A stretch of DNA of 64,000 nt, taken from assembly GCF_039543385.1 (NCBI RefSeq), contig NZ_BAABJQ010000001.1, forward strand, positions 526,858-590,857. Direction: 5' to 3'. Under the pieces are notes generated by a model. It had not been told where the DNA came from and did no database searches. It saw only the letters and a list, made by a program, of their open reading frames with translations. Every line of letters begins with the position of its first letter. The stretch's first letter is position 1. Origin of the DNA: Rugosimonospora acidiphila (GTDB lineage: Bacteria > Actinomycetota > Actinomycetes > Mycobacteriales > Micromonosporaceae). Below, piece after piece: positions 42,300 through 50,075 of this stretch. The position numbers were made by a program, and so were the translations under genes.

Positions 42300-43235
42300 C
42301 TAGGGCAGCTCGCGCCGGGCCCGCCCGGCCCCGCCGGCCGGGCCCGGGGTCGCCGGGGTCGTCGCGCCGGCCGCCGCGTGGGTGGGCGGCGCGACCGGCG
42401 CCGTACGCGGACCGGACCCGTCGTTGCGCAGCGCCGCCCAGTGGTACCGGCTGGCCGGCGCCCCGTTGCCGTTGACCAGCGACCAGCGGGTCGGTTGCGC
42501 CTGGCGCCTCGCCGCACCGGGCGCACAGCCGCGAACCTCCGGGTGCCGGCTCATCATCCAGCGCAGCGACGAGATCCTGTCCGCGTACTCGTACCCGTAG
42601 TGCCCCCGCGGCCACCACCGCACCCGTACCAGCGGCTCGTCCACGTGCTCGATCGGTGCCCGGCGGGCCGCCCTCAGCAGCAGGTCCCAGTCCTCGTTGC
42701 GGCGCCCCGGTGCGTCCTCGGCGAACAGCCCGCAGCCGTCCGGCCCGACCAGCGACGGACGCCGGACGAGGAAGCTGGACGAGCGCAGCGCGTCGATCGC
42801 CGAGCCGAGCAGCCGTTCCAGCCCGATGTGGGTCGCCCCGACCAGCTGTGGGCTGCGGTGATGCTGGGATGTCAGCTCGACCGCGCAGCTGGCCAGGTCG
42901 GCTCGCGGCGCCGCGGCCATCGCCTCCACCTGCGCGGTCAGCTTGCCCGGGCGCCACTCGTCCTCGTCGTCGCAGAACGCGACCAGGTCGCTGTCCAGAG
43001 CGAGGATGCCGGTGTTCCGGGCCCCGGCCAGCCCGGCCCGCCGCTCGTTCCCGCGTACCGTCACCGGGCGGTCGCCGCCCCGGTCGAGCCGGGCGTCCGG
43101 CTCGACCTGGTCGTAGACCACGACGACGTGCAGCGCGCCGGGATAGCACTGCGCGTCGATCGCGTCGAGCGCGCGGCGCAGGAGGTCCGGGCGGTCCCTC
43201 GTGGGTACCACCACGCCGACCGAGGGCCACTTCAT
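42300..43235 (-). CDS. Family 2 glycosyltransferase
   Basis: A 311-residue GT-A fold enzyme. The N-terminus VGVVVPTRDRPDLLRRALDAI, the nucleotide-sugar region and the DDEDEW stretch (metal-binding acidic motif, AFCDDEDEWRPGK) are typical of GT2. The later NEDWDLLLRAAR is the usual ED-W catalytic segment. Donor and acceptor sugars are unknown. The last 45 residues are Pro/Ala/Thr-rich and probably disordered. The ATG sits one nt after the sulfotransferase stop, so the two act together, perhaps on a cell-surface glycan or secreted metabolite. Confidence 0.88.
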   Translation of the reverse strand: MKWPSVGVVVPTRDRPDLLRRALDAIDAQCYPGALHVVVVYDQVEPDARLDRGGDRPVTVRGNERRAGLAGARNTGILALDSDLVAFCDDEDEWRPGKLTAQVEAMAAAPRADLASCAVELTSQHHRSPQLVGATHIGLERLLGSAIDALRSSSFLVRRPSLVGPDGCGLFAEDAPGRRNEDWDLLLRAARRAPIEHVDEPLVRVRWWPRGHYGYEYADRISSLRWMMSRHPEVRGCAPGAARRQAQPTRWSLVNGNGAPASRYHWAALRNDGSGPRTAPVAPPTHAAAGATTPATPGPAGGAGRARRELP

Positions 43236-43236
43236 C

Positions 43237-44157
43237 TCATTGCCTCCCGTAGCCGTACATGGTGAGCAGGGGCGCGGTCAGCGCACCGACCAGCCGGCGC
43301 TGCCGGGGCGGTATGGACGCCCGCCACCCCTCGTCCCGCAGCAGTGGCAGTTCACCGGTGGCGAAGCGCATCGGGTTGCCACCGGCGCTGTGGCACGGCC
43401 CCAGCCGTACCGCGTCGTGATCCAGGAAGTCCAGCGGACCGGGATCGCCGAGCTCGGCGAACTCCGCGATCCGGCGCACCGTCGCGGCCGGGTCGGCGAG
43501 CAGTCGCTCGTACTGCACCCGGTGCACCGGCACGCCCCGCCGTCGCAGCAGGCCGAACGCGGCGTTGTGCGCGTTCCACAGCATCGCCGCCCGTCCCGGC
43601 TGGTACCGGTCGGGACGGGCGGGCGCCGATGCCGGCCGGTCCGGCGTCCGGGCCCAGGAGTACGCCACCCCGCGGCTGTCCCGGACCATGTGCACCACCC
43701 GTAGGTCGATCTGGTCCGACCAGCGCAGGCAGTAGGCCAGCGAGGCGTGCTTCGACGAGTCGACGACCGCCCCGGCCCCGCTGACCTGGGCCGCGCCCCG
43801 GTACAGCCGGGCGTAGTAGGTGGCGTACTCGGCGACCAGTTCGCCGTGCGGATCCGCGAGGCGGCGACCCGCCAGGCGGGGGATGTGCCGGCTGCGCTCG
43901 ACGGCGTCGCGCAGCGCCATGACCCGTACCGGGTCGATGTTCTGCCACCCGCCGAAGGCCCGTTCGCCGACCCGGCTCCAGAACCGGCAGCCGGAGAACC
44001 GACGCCCGCATCCGCACCGCTCGTCGTCGCACAGGTCGCGCCGCCACAGGTGGACCACCTCGCCGAGCGCGCAGACGCCCGGTAGCTCGCCCAGCACCCG
44101 CTCCAGCAGAGTGGTGCCGCTGCGGCCGAGGCCGCCGATGAAGATGACGCGTACCAC
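43237..44157 (-). CDS. Sulfotransferase
   Basis: A 306-residue PAPS-dependent sulfotransferase. The 5'-phosphosulfate loop is GGLGRSGTTLLERVLGE at residues 8-24, and the 3'-phosphate-binding region is VVDSSKHASLAYCL with VVHMVRDSRGVAYSW. A cysteine-rich insert (CDDERCGCGRRFSGCRFW) is common in actinobacterial members. It should transfer sulfate to a hydroxyl of a glycan, lipid or natural product. The GTG at 44157 has AGGGGGC upstream. It is operonic with the glycosyltransferase, and an APS kinase gene is nearby to supply PAPS. Confidence 0.9.
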   Translation of the reverse strand: MVRVIFIGGLGRSGTTLLERVLGELPGVCALGEVVHLWRRDLCDDERCGCGRRFSGCRFWSRVGERAFGGWQNIDPVRVMALRDAVERSRHIPRLAGRRLADPHGELVAEYATYYARLYRGAAQVSGAGAVVDSSKHASLAYCLRWSDQIDLRVVHMVRDSRGVAYSWARTPDRPASAPARPDRYQPGRAAMLWNAHNAAFGLLRRRGVPVHRVQYERLLADPAATVRRIAEFAELGDPGPLDFLDHDAVRLGPCHSAGGNPMRFATGELPLLRDEGWRASIPPRQRRLVGALTAPLLTMYGYGRQ

Positions 44158-44271
44158 GCCGCCCCCTGTCTGGTTCTGTCCCTATAACGAGCGGGCTGGG
44201 CGGTTGGCGGCTGGTGGGCGGCAGTCGGATGTGTTACCGCAGACGTGGATGACCTTCGGTAGTGCCGTTGG

Positions 44272-44277
44272 TAGGAT
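44272..44277 (+). promoter_or_regulatory. -10 box of the antitoxin-toxin operon, leaderless type
   Basis: TAGGAT, then seven nt, then the antitoxin ATG at 44285. No ribosome binding site is present, so the antitoxin is likely read from a leaderless message. Confidence 0.5.
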
Positions 44278-44284
44278 CTCCGGT

Positions 44285-44563
44285 ATGACTGCGAAGGTGA
44301 CTCTGTCCTTCTCGGACGACACGATCGCCGAGGCCCGCCAGTGGGCCCAGCGCGACGGCGTTTCCCTGTCCGCCTGGATAGATCGCGCCGCCCGCGAGCG
44401 CAGCCTCCGGGAGATTTTCAACGCCCACGCCGACGCGATCCGCAGGGCGGGCCTGGACGATGAAACCGCCGCGCTCGCCGACGAGCGGGAGATTGCGATG
44501 ATCGACGCGGAGATCTATGGTGTGCCGGGTCGGCGGGCGCCGGCGAGCGACCCCGACCGATAG
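44285..44563 (+). CDS. Antitoxin of MazEF-like pair
   Basis: A 92-residue protein with a ribbon-helix-helix-like N-terminus (AKVTLSFSDDTIAEARQWAQ) and a helical acidic C-terminus (DEREIAMIDAEIYG) that would cover the toxin. It starts leaderlessly at 44285 and its stop lies seven nt before the toxin GTG. The order antitoxin-then-toxin is the usual one, and such antitoxins repress their own operon. The exact family is uncertain. Confidence 0.75.
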   Translation: MTAKVTLSFSDDTIAEARQWAQRDGVSLSAWIDRAARERSLREIFNAHADAIRRAGLDDETAALADEREIAMIDAEIYGVPGRRAPASDPDR

Positions 44564-44570
44564 GAGCGGC

Positions 44571-44861
44571 GTGCAGCGCGGCGAGATCTGGCTCATCCAG
44601 GGGGCCCGCGAGCGACTCGGCCTGATCATCAGCTCCGATGTGTACAACGGCACGGACGTCCCCGTCGTCCTGGTCGCCGAGGTGGTGGAGAAGGACCGGC
44701 TGCGCGACTCGCCCCTCGCCGTCGAGTGCGGGCAGTACGTGGTCATGCCGGACCGGCTCTCGTCCCCGATGAAGCGCTGGTTCGTCGACCGGGTCGAGAT
44801 CGCCGACACCGCGACCATGCGCCAGGTCTCCCGTGCCCTGCGCATCCTCCAGGACCTCTGA
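44571..44861 (+). CDS. PemK/MazF-like toxin
   Basis: A 96-residue protein that starts with QRGEIWLIQGARERLGLIIS, as in the PemK/MazF endoribonuclease fold (beta-rich, RGEIW motif). It also has VVLVAEVV, the QYVVMPDRLSSPMKRWFV strand pair and the C-terminal helix MRQVSRALRILQ. MazF toxins cut single-stranded RNA. The GTG at 44571 has TAGGAG five nt upstream. The usual Pro in the GxxRPxxV stretch is missing (here GLIISSDVYN), so activity should not be assumed. Confidence 0.8.
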   Translation: MQRGEIWLIQGARERLGLIISSDVYNGTDVPVVLVAEVVEKDRLRDSPLAVECGQYVVMPDRLSSPMKRWFVDRVEIADTATMRQVSRALRILQDL

Positions 44862-44890
44862 CCGGCGCGACCCGCCCCCGGCCGCTATCG

Positions 44891-44938
44891 GATGCGCCCG
44901 CTAGGGGATGCACCCGCTAGGGACCGCGCCCGCTCGGG
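44891..44938. repeat. Three 16-bp tandem copies after the toxin gene
   Basis: GATGCGCCCGCTAGGG, GATGCACCCGCTAGGG and ACCGCGCCCGCTCGGG follow each other directly, 29 nt past the toxin stop. Confidence 0.85.
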
Positions 44939-44970
44939 ATACCGGGCCCGTCGGCCCACCGGCGGGCGCC

Positions 44971-45050
44971 CTAGCCGCGGCCCCGACCAGCCGCGGCCCC
45001 GTCTACGTGCGCCCCGACTAGGTGCGCGCCCCGACTAGGTACGCGGCCGG
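44971..45050. repeat. 15-17 bp tandem copies spanning the APS kinase stop codon
   Basis: Units start at 44971, 44988, 45004, 45019 and 45036. All carry a GCGCCCCGAC-type core and most begin with CTA/TAG. The APS kinase stop (TAG on the minus strand, 45035-45037) lies at a unit boundary, so several units bring a copy of the stop codon. Confidence 0.8.
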
Positions 45051-46567
45051 CGGCGCGGCTCGATCCAGCCCGCCTTGGCCAGGTGTGCCAGCAGGGTGTC
45101 CACCGCCGCCTCCACGGTCAACTCCGTGGTGTCCAGCACCAGATCGGCGTCTGTCGGCTCCTCGTACGGGTCGTCCACCCCGGTCATCCCGGTCAGCTTG
45201 CCGGCCCTGGCCTTGGCATACAGCCCCTTGCGGTCGCGCGTCTCGCACACCGACAGCGGGGTCGCGACGTGCACGAGCACGAACCCGGCCCCGGCGTCCT
45301 CGGCCATCTGCCGCGCCGTTGCCCGGGCCGCCGTGTACGGCGCGATCGGGCAGCACAGCGCCATGCCGCCGTGCCGGGCCACCTCGGCGGCCACCCAGCC
45401 GATGCGCCGGACGTTGAGGTCCCGGTCAGCCTTGGAGAAGGACAGCCCGGCGGACAGCTCCCGGCGGACCACGTCGCCGTCCAGCATCGTGACCGTGCGC
45501 TCGCCGGTCTCCAGCAGCGCGTCGGCCACCCCGCGGGCGATCGTCGACTTGCCCGAGCCGGACAGCCCGGTGAGGAACACGACCAGGCCGCGATGCCGGC
45601 GCGGCGGCCGGTCCCGGGTCAGCTCGCGGGCGACCGCGGGCGGGGTGTGCCACTCGGGCAGCGGGCTGCCCCGGTCGAGCAGATCGTCGATCTCCTCGCC
45701 GGACAGGGCGAGCCGCCGGAACCGCGGCGGGATGTCGTCCCGGCCGCGCCACTGGCCGTCCCGGCTGTCGTACGCCAGTTCGCGCGGGATGAGCACGCGC
45801 GGCCCGCCGCCGGACATCATGGTCTCGCCGGTGGACAGCAGGTGGGTCACGCCGTAGGCGGCGGCCACCCGGGCTCTCAGCAGCGCGTCACGGATCTCGT
45901 CGCCGTGCGAGGCGAGCGGCACGGCGACCAGGGTGGCCGGTGGCATCCGGTCGCGGGCGGCGAGCACGCTGCGCACCAGGGCCTCGGGCGGCAGGCCGTC
46001 CGGCGTCGCGGTGGCCACCGGGATGAGCACCAGCAGGTGGCCGGCGAGGGTGCGCGCGGCGTGCGCGATCTGCGCCAGCTGCGGCCGGTGCAGGGGCCGA
46101 TCGGTGATGACCCCGAGCACCCGGCCCGGCGGCAGCAGCGCGCTGACCTCGTCGGGGGAGCGGCGCAGCCGGCGGAACGGGCCGTGCCCGCCGTCGCCGA
46201 TCCGGCGCACCGAGCCGCCGACCCCGGACATCCCGTCGCGGGTCGGCCAGATGTCGGTGGCGTCGACCGCGGCGACCGGGGCGCCCTCGGGGTCGGTGAG
46301 CACCAGCACCCGCTGCAGGGGGTTTCCGGTGTCCATCGCCTGGACCAGCACGGTCGGTACTTCCAGGGTCACCGGGACCGGCCAGGGGGTGCCGTCGGGC
46401 ATCCGTCCACGCCGGGCCATGCTCGACAGCTCGGCCCGGGTATGGAATCCCGTCAGCGGCGCATACCCGCCGGAGAGCAGCAGCTCAAGGTCTGCCAGCT
46501 CATAACTGCGTGGCGCATACGTCGGCGCGTCCCGCAGCACCTCATCCGGCAAGACCCACCCGCTCAT
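45035..46567 (-). CDS. cysC: APS kinase with degenerate ATP-sulfurylase domain
   Basis: A 510-residue two-domain protein. The C-terminal part (about 330-510) is an adenylylsulfate kinase: P-loop GLSGSGKST near 333-341, DGDVVRRELSAGLSFSKADRDLN, and FVLVHVATPLSVCETRDRKGLY. It makes PAPS for the nearby sulfotransferase. The N-terminal part has a PUA-like start (RSYELADLELLLSGGYAPL) and an ATP-sulfurylase-like core whose HxxH motif reads HRPQ (near 155). Its GRDH position reads STGE (YGVTHLLSTGE, near 236). It is probably not an active sulfurylase. The ATG at 46567 follows GAGGGG by six nt. Confidence 0.9.
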   Translation of the reverse strand: MSGWVLPDEVLRDAPTYAPRSYELADLELLLSGGYAPLTGFHTRAELSSMARRGRMPDGTPWPVPVTLEVPTVLVQAMDTGNPLQRVLVLTDPEGAPVAAVDATDIWPTRDGMSGVGGSVRRIGDGGHGPFRRLRRSPDEVSALLPPGRVLGVITDRPLHRPQLAQIAHAARTLAGHLLVLIPVATATPDGLPPEALVRSVLAARDRMPPATLVAVPLASHGDEIRDALLRARVAAAYGVTHLLSTGETMMSGGGPRVLIPRELAYDSRDGQWRGRDDIPPRFRRLALSGEEIDDLLDRGSPLPEWHTPPAVARELTRDRPPRRHRGLVVFLTGLSGSGKSTIARGVADALLETGERTVTMLDGDVVRRELSAGLSFSKADRDLNVRRIGWVAAEVARHGGMALCCPIAPYTAARATARQMAEDAGAGFVLVHVATPLSVCETRDRKGLYAKARAGKLTGMTGVDDPYEEPTDADLVLDTTELTVEAAVDTLLAHLAKAGWIEPRRRPRT

Positions 46568-46736
46568 GACCATCCCCTCAGCGACCCGACGAGACAGTCT
46601 TCCAAAACGACGGGCTGCGGTCGAGAGCACCACCCCTCGAAGGATTCCGCGTTCCTCAGTTCCGGGTGAGACGACCATCACGGTTCAAACCGGAAACCGG
46701 AGGGTACTAGGGGGCACTGGCGAGGAGGAGACGCTT

Positions 46737-46892
46737 ATGACCAACCTGCGGGTTTACCCCGTTGACCACGGTGCGAACCAGCCGGCGCCGATCGAGCCGA
46801 CCGAGCCCGAAACCCGCACTTTCGCCGACATCGAGAACGGGGAGCCCGAGGGGACGTTGGACGAGATCGCACTGGACGCGGCCATCCTCTGA
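46737..46892 (+). CDS. 51-residue acidic peptide, unknown
   Basis: A small frame with a strong Shine-Dalgarno (GAGGAGGAG, about seven nt before ATG). The peptide begins MTNLRVYPVDHGANQPAP, is rich in Glu, Pro and Asp in the middle (FADIENGEPEGTLDE) and ends hydrophobic (IALDAAIL). No signal peptide, cysteine or membrane helix is present. The good ribosome binding site and a hairpin 42 nt downstream suggest a real gene. It resembles neither a ribosomal nor a regulatory small protein I recognise, and no RiPP-modifying enzyme is near. Confidence 0.65.
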   Translation: MTNLRVYPVDHGANQPAPIEPTEPETRTFADIENGEPEGTLDEIALDAAIL

Positions 46893-46933
46893 CCTCCCGG
46901 GGGCCTGTCGCCCCCGCGCTGAGCAGCGACGAA

Positions 46934-46966
46934 CGCGCCGCCACCCCGGAACGGGATGGCGGCGCG
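46934..46966. terminator. Hairpin between small peptide gene and ppc
   Basis: CGCGCCGCCA and TGGCGGCGCG pair fully, with an inner CCC/GGG. It sits between two convergent stop codons and can serve both. Confidence 0.75.
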
Positions 46967-46983
46967 GCGCGTTTACCGAAAAT

Positions 46984-49794
46984 TCAGCCGGTGTTCCGCA
47001 GGCCGGCCGCGATGCCGTTGACCGTGGTCAGCAACGCCCGCTCCAGGGTCGGGTCGGCGGTCGCCGGTCGTACCGAGCCCGGTGCGCCCCGCCCGGCCCG
47101 GTACTGGGCGAGCAGCGCCACCTGAAGGTGGTGCAGGGGCTCGAGGTAGGTGTCGCGTACCGCCAGGGTCCGCTCGAGCACCGGCTGGCTCTGCATGAGC
47201 GACGGCTGGCCGGTGATCCGCAGCACCTCGTCGACCGTGAGCCGGTACTCCTCGCGGATCTTCTCGAAGATCGGTTGCAGTTCCTCGGGCACCAGCGTCT
47301 CGACGTACCGGGCGGCGATGTTCAGGTCGGTCTTGGTCAGCATCATCTCGACGTTGGACAGGAACGTCTGGAAGAACTGCCACCGGCCGAACATGTCGAC
47401 CAGCACCGGCCCGAGCCCCGCCTCGCGGGCGGCGGCCAGCCCGGTGCCCACGCCGAACCAGCCCGGCACGATCTGCCGGGACTGGGTCCACCCGAACACC
47501 CAGGGGATCGCGCGCAGCCCGGCCAGGCCGGCACCCGAGTCCGGGCGCTTCGCGGGCCGCGAGCCGATGTTCAGCGCGCCGAGCAGCTCGGTCGGGGTGG
47601 CGGCCCAGAAGTACGCGGGCAGCTTCGGGTCCTCGACCAGCCCCCGGTACGCGGTGAACGCCGCGGCGGAGACCACGTCCATGGTCGAGTCCCAGGTCGC
47701 CAGGTCCTCGGCGGGCTGCCGCGGCGCGGTGTGCAGCAGGGTCGCCTGCAGCACCGCGGCGACGGTCAGCTCCAGGTTCTCCCTGGCCAGCGCGGGCAGC
47801 GTGTACTTGTCGGAGATGACCTCGCCCTGCTCGGTCACCTTGATGGCGCCGTCCAGCGTGCCGAACGGCTGGGCGAGGATCGCCTCGTGGGTCGGGCCGC
47901 CGCCCCGCCCGACGGTGCCGCCCCGGCCGTGGAACAGCCGCAGCCGCACGCCGTGCTTGGCGGCCACATCGCGCAGCGCCCGCTGGGCCCGGTGGATGGA
48001 CCACTGCGAGGTGGTGATGCCGGCCTCCTTGTTGGAGTCGGAGTATCCGAGCATCACCTCCTGCAGGTCACCCCGGGCGCGTACCAGCTCCCGATAGGCC
48101 GGCAGGGACAGCAGCTCGTCCAGCAGGTCGCCGCCGGCGTCCAGCTCGGCGGGGGTCTCCAGCAGGGGTACGAAGCCGACCCGGGCCAGCCCGCTGTGCA
48201 CGTCGACGAGCCCGGCCTCCCGGGCCAGCAGCACGGCGGCGAGCACGTCGTCGACCCCGAGCGTCATCGAGATGATGTAGGACTCGACGACCTCCGGGCC
48301 GAACCGCTCCTGCGCCTGGCGGATGGTGCGGAACACGTCGAACGTCTTGCGGGCGGCGTCGGTCAGCGGCGTGTCCACGCCCGACAGCGGGCGCTTGCCG
48401 CTCAGCTCGCGGGCGAGCAGCTCGGTGCGCTCCTGCCGGGACAGCGCGTGGTAGCTGCGTACCTCGCCGATCCGCTCGAACAGCTGGGCCAGCACCGCGT
48501 GGTGCGCCTCGGCGTGCTCGCGCACGTCCATGGTCGCCAGGTGCAGCCCGAACGCGGAGATGGTCCGGATCACCTCCGCCAGCCGCCCGGTAGCGGTCAG
48601 CTGCCCGGCGTTGCGGGCCAGCGAGGCGCGCATCAGCTCCAGGTCGGCGACCAGCTCGGTCGAGCCGAGGTAGTCCCGTCCGGGCACGTGCGGGGCCTGC
48701 GCGGCCAGCCGGGCCCGGGTGTTGGCCAGCTTCACCTTGATGCACCGGGCCTTGAGCCGGTAGGGCTCCTCGGCGTTGACTCGGCGGAACCGCTCGGCCA
48801 GTTCGGGCAGGTTCTCCAGGTCCGCGGCGAGGCTGGCGGACAGGTCCAGGGACACCCCGCGCAGCCGGCGGGACACCGACACCTCGTTGATCAAGCTGTC
48901 GATCACCGACTCGGCGGCCCGGATCCCGTGCTCGTGCTGGATGAGCAGGACGTCGCGGGTGACCGTGGGGGTCACGTAGGGGTTGCCGTCCCGGTCGCCG
49001 CCGATCCAGGTGCCGAAGGACAGCGGGCGGGCGGTCGGCGCGGTCTCGACGCCGAGGCCACGCAGGGTGTCGGTGAGGTCGGTGAGCACCTGGGGAGCCG
49101 CGTCGCCGTACAGGTCGGTCAGGTAGTAGACCGCGTTGCGGGCCTCGTCGGTCGGGTCGGGCCGGTTGAGCCGCAGCTCGTCGGTCTGCCAGAGCAGATC
49201 GATCAGCTCGGCCAGCCGCCGGTCCGCGGGGCGCACCCCGCCATCGGCGGCGGCGGTGCCATTGCCGGCGGCGGTGCCATTGCCGGCCACGGTCGCGGCG
49301 CCGAACAGGGCGGCGGCGGCCGCCTCGGAGTCCAGCTGGTCGGCCACCCCGCGCAGCTTGGACAGGATCGAGCGGCGGGCGGCCTCGGTCGGGTGCGCGG
49401 TGAAGACCGGGCGGATCGCGAGCCGCCGGGCGGCGGAGGCGATCTCGTCGGACGGGACCCCGCGCTCCGAGATCAACCGGGCCGCCTGGTCCAGCCAGCC
49501 GCCCCGGGCCGCCCGGATCTGGCGCAGCTCCCGTGCCCGGTGCACCTGCTCGGTGACGTTGGCCAGGTGGAAGTAGGTGGAGAAAGCCCGCGCCAGCTTG
49601 GTGCCGGTGCCAACGTCGACCGCGGCCAGGCGCGTGGCGGCCTCGGTGGCGTCGGCGCGGACGAGCGCCCGAACCTCTTCGACCAGGTCAAGCAGCGCTT
49701 GACCCTCCTGCCGGACGAGGGTGTGCCCGAGCAGCGTCGACAGGCGACGGATGTCTGCCCGTAGGGCGGCGGAAGGATCGGTGCGATCGGCCAC
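46984..49794 (-). CDS. ppc: Phosphoenolpyruvate carboxylase
   Basis: A 936-residue anaplerotic enzyme that carboxylates PEP to oxaloacetate. Catalytic motifs are FTAHPTEAARR (active His near residue 157), the glycine loop GRGGTVGRGGGPTHEAI, and the C-terminal RNTG terminus (GIAAGLRNTG). Lys/Arg residues of TWIGGDRDGNPYVT bind the substrate. Residues about 175-195 contain a small Ala/Gly/Asn insertion with an exactly doubled six-residue unit. The GTG at 49794 is preferred because AAGGAG lies six nt before it. It is divergent from mfd. Confidence 0.97.
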   Translation of the reverse strand: MADRTDPSAALRADIRRLSTLLGHTLVRQEGQALLDLVEEVRALVRADATEAATRLAAVDVGTGTKLARAFSTYFHLANVTEQVHRARELRQIRAARGGWLDQAARLISERGVPSDEIASAARRLAIRPVFTAHPTEAARRSILSKLRGVADQLDSEAAAAALFGAATVAGNGTAAGNGTAAADGGVRPADRRLAELIDLLWQTDELRLNRPDPTDEARNAVYYLTDLYGDAAPQVLTDLTDTLRGLGVETAPTARPLSFGTWIGGDRDGNPYVTPTVTRDVLLIQHEHGIRAAESVIDSLINEVSVSRRLRGVSLDLSASLAADLENLPELAERFRRVNAEEPYRLKARCIKVKLANTRARLAAQAPHVPGRDYLGSTELVADLELMRASLARNAGQLTATGRLAEVIRTISAFGLHLATMDVREHAEAHHAVLAQLFERIGEVRSYHALSRQERTELLARELSGKRPLSGVDTPLTDAARKTFDVFRTIRQAQERFGPEVVESYIISMTLGVDDVLAAVLLAREAGLVDVHSGLARVGFVPLLETPAELDAGGDLLDELLSLPAYRELVRARGDLQEVMLGYSDSNKEAGITTSQWSIHRAQRALRDVAAKHGVRLRLFHGRGGTVGRGGGPTHEAILAQPFGTLDGAIKVTEQGEVISDKYTLPALARENLELTVAAVLQATLLHTAPRQPAEDLATWDSTMDVVSAAAFTAYRGLVEDPKLPAYFWAATPTELLGALNIGSRPAKRPDSGAGLAGLRAIPWVFGWTQSRQIVPGWFGVGTGLAAAREAGLGPVLVDMFGRWQFFQTFLSNVEMMLTKTDLNIAARYVETLVPEELQPIFEKIREEYRLTVDEVLRITGQPSLMQSQPVLERTLAVRDTYLEPLHHLQVALLAQYRAGRGAPGSVRPATADPTLERALLTTVNGIAAGLRNTG
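49249..49284 (-). repeat. Two exact 18-bp tandem copies in ppc
   Basis: GGCGGCGGTGCCATTGCC occurs twice in frame, encoding a doubled GNGTAA unit in a surface loop of PEP carboxylase. Confidence 0.9.
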
Positions 49795-50075
49795 GTTGGC
49801 TCCTTGAAGAGGGCATCGTCGGTGGGACCGCGTTGTCCGCAATGGCATGCTATCCGTTGCCGGAGCCTTCGGAGCGAGGCGCTCGTCACGCTGGTGCCCA
49901 TCGCCGGGCGGGTTAGGGGGCGCCGCCCCCCGGGCCGGGGTACCCCATGATCACAGCTAGCTGCGGTCACTGGCCGATCGGGCCGTCGCCGCGAGTAGTC
50001 TTGAGTGGTCTACCCCCCGTCCAGCCTGGGCGAGGGGGCTTGTCGCGTGCCCGTTGACTACGGAAAGTGACATTG

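Noticed and set aside
44891..45050. CRISPR-like array
   Set aside because: The units are head-to-tail copies of 15-17 bp without unique spacers, and no cas gene is present.
46737..46892. Precursor of a lanthipeptide or lasso peptide
   Set aside because: No cysteines, no obvious core and no modification or protease genes in the neighbourhood.
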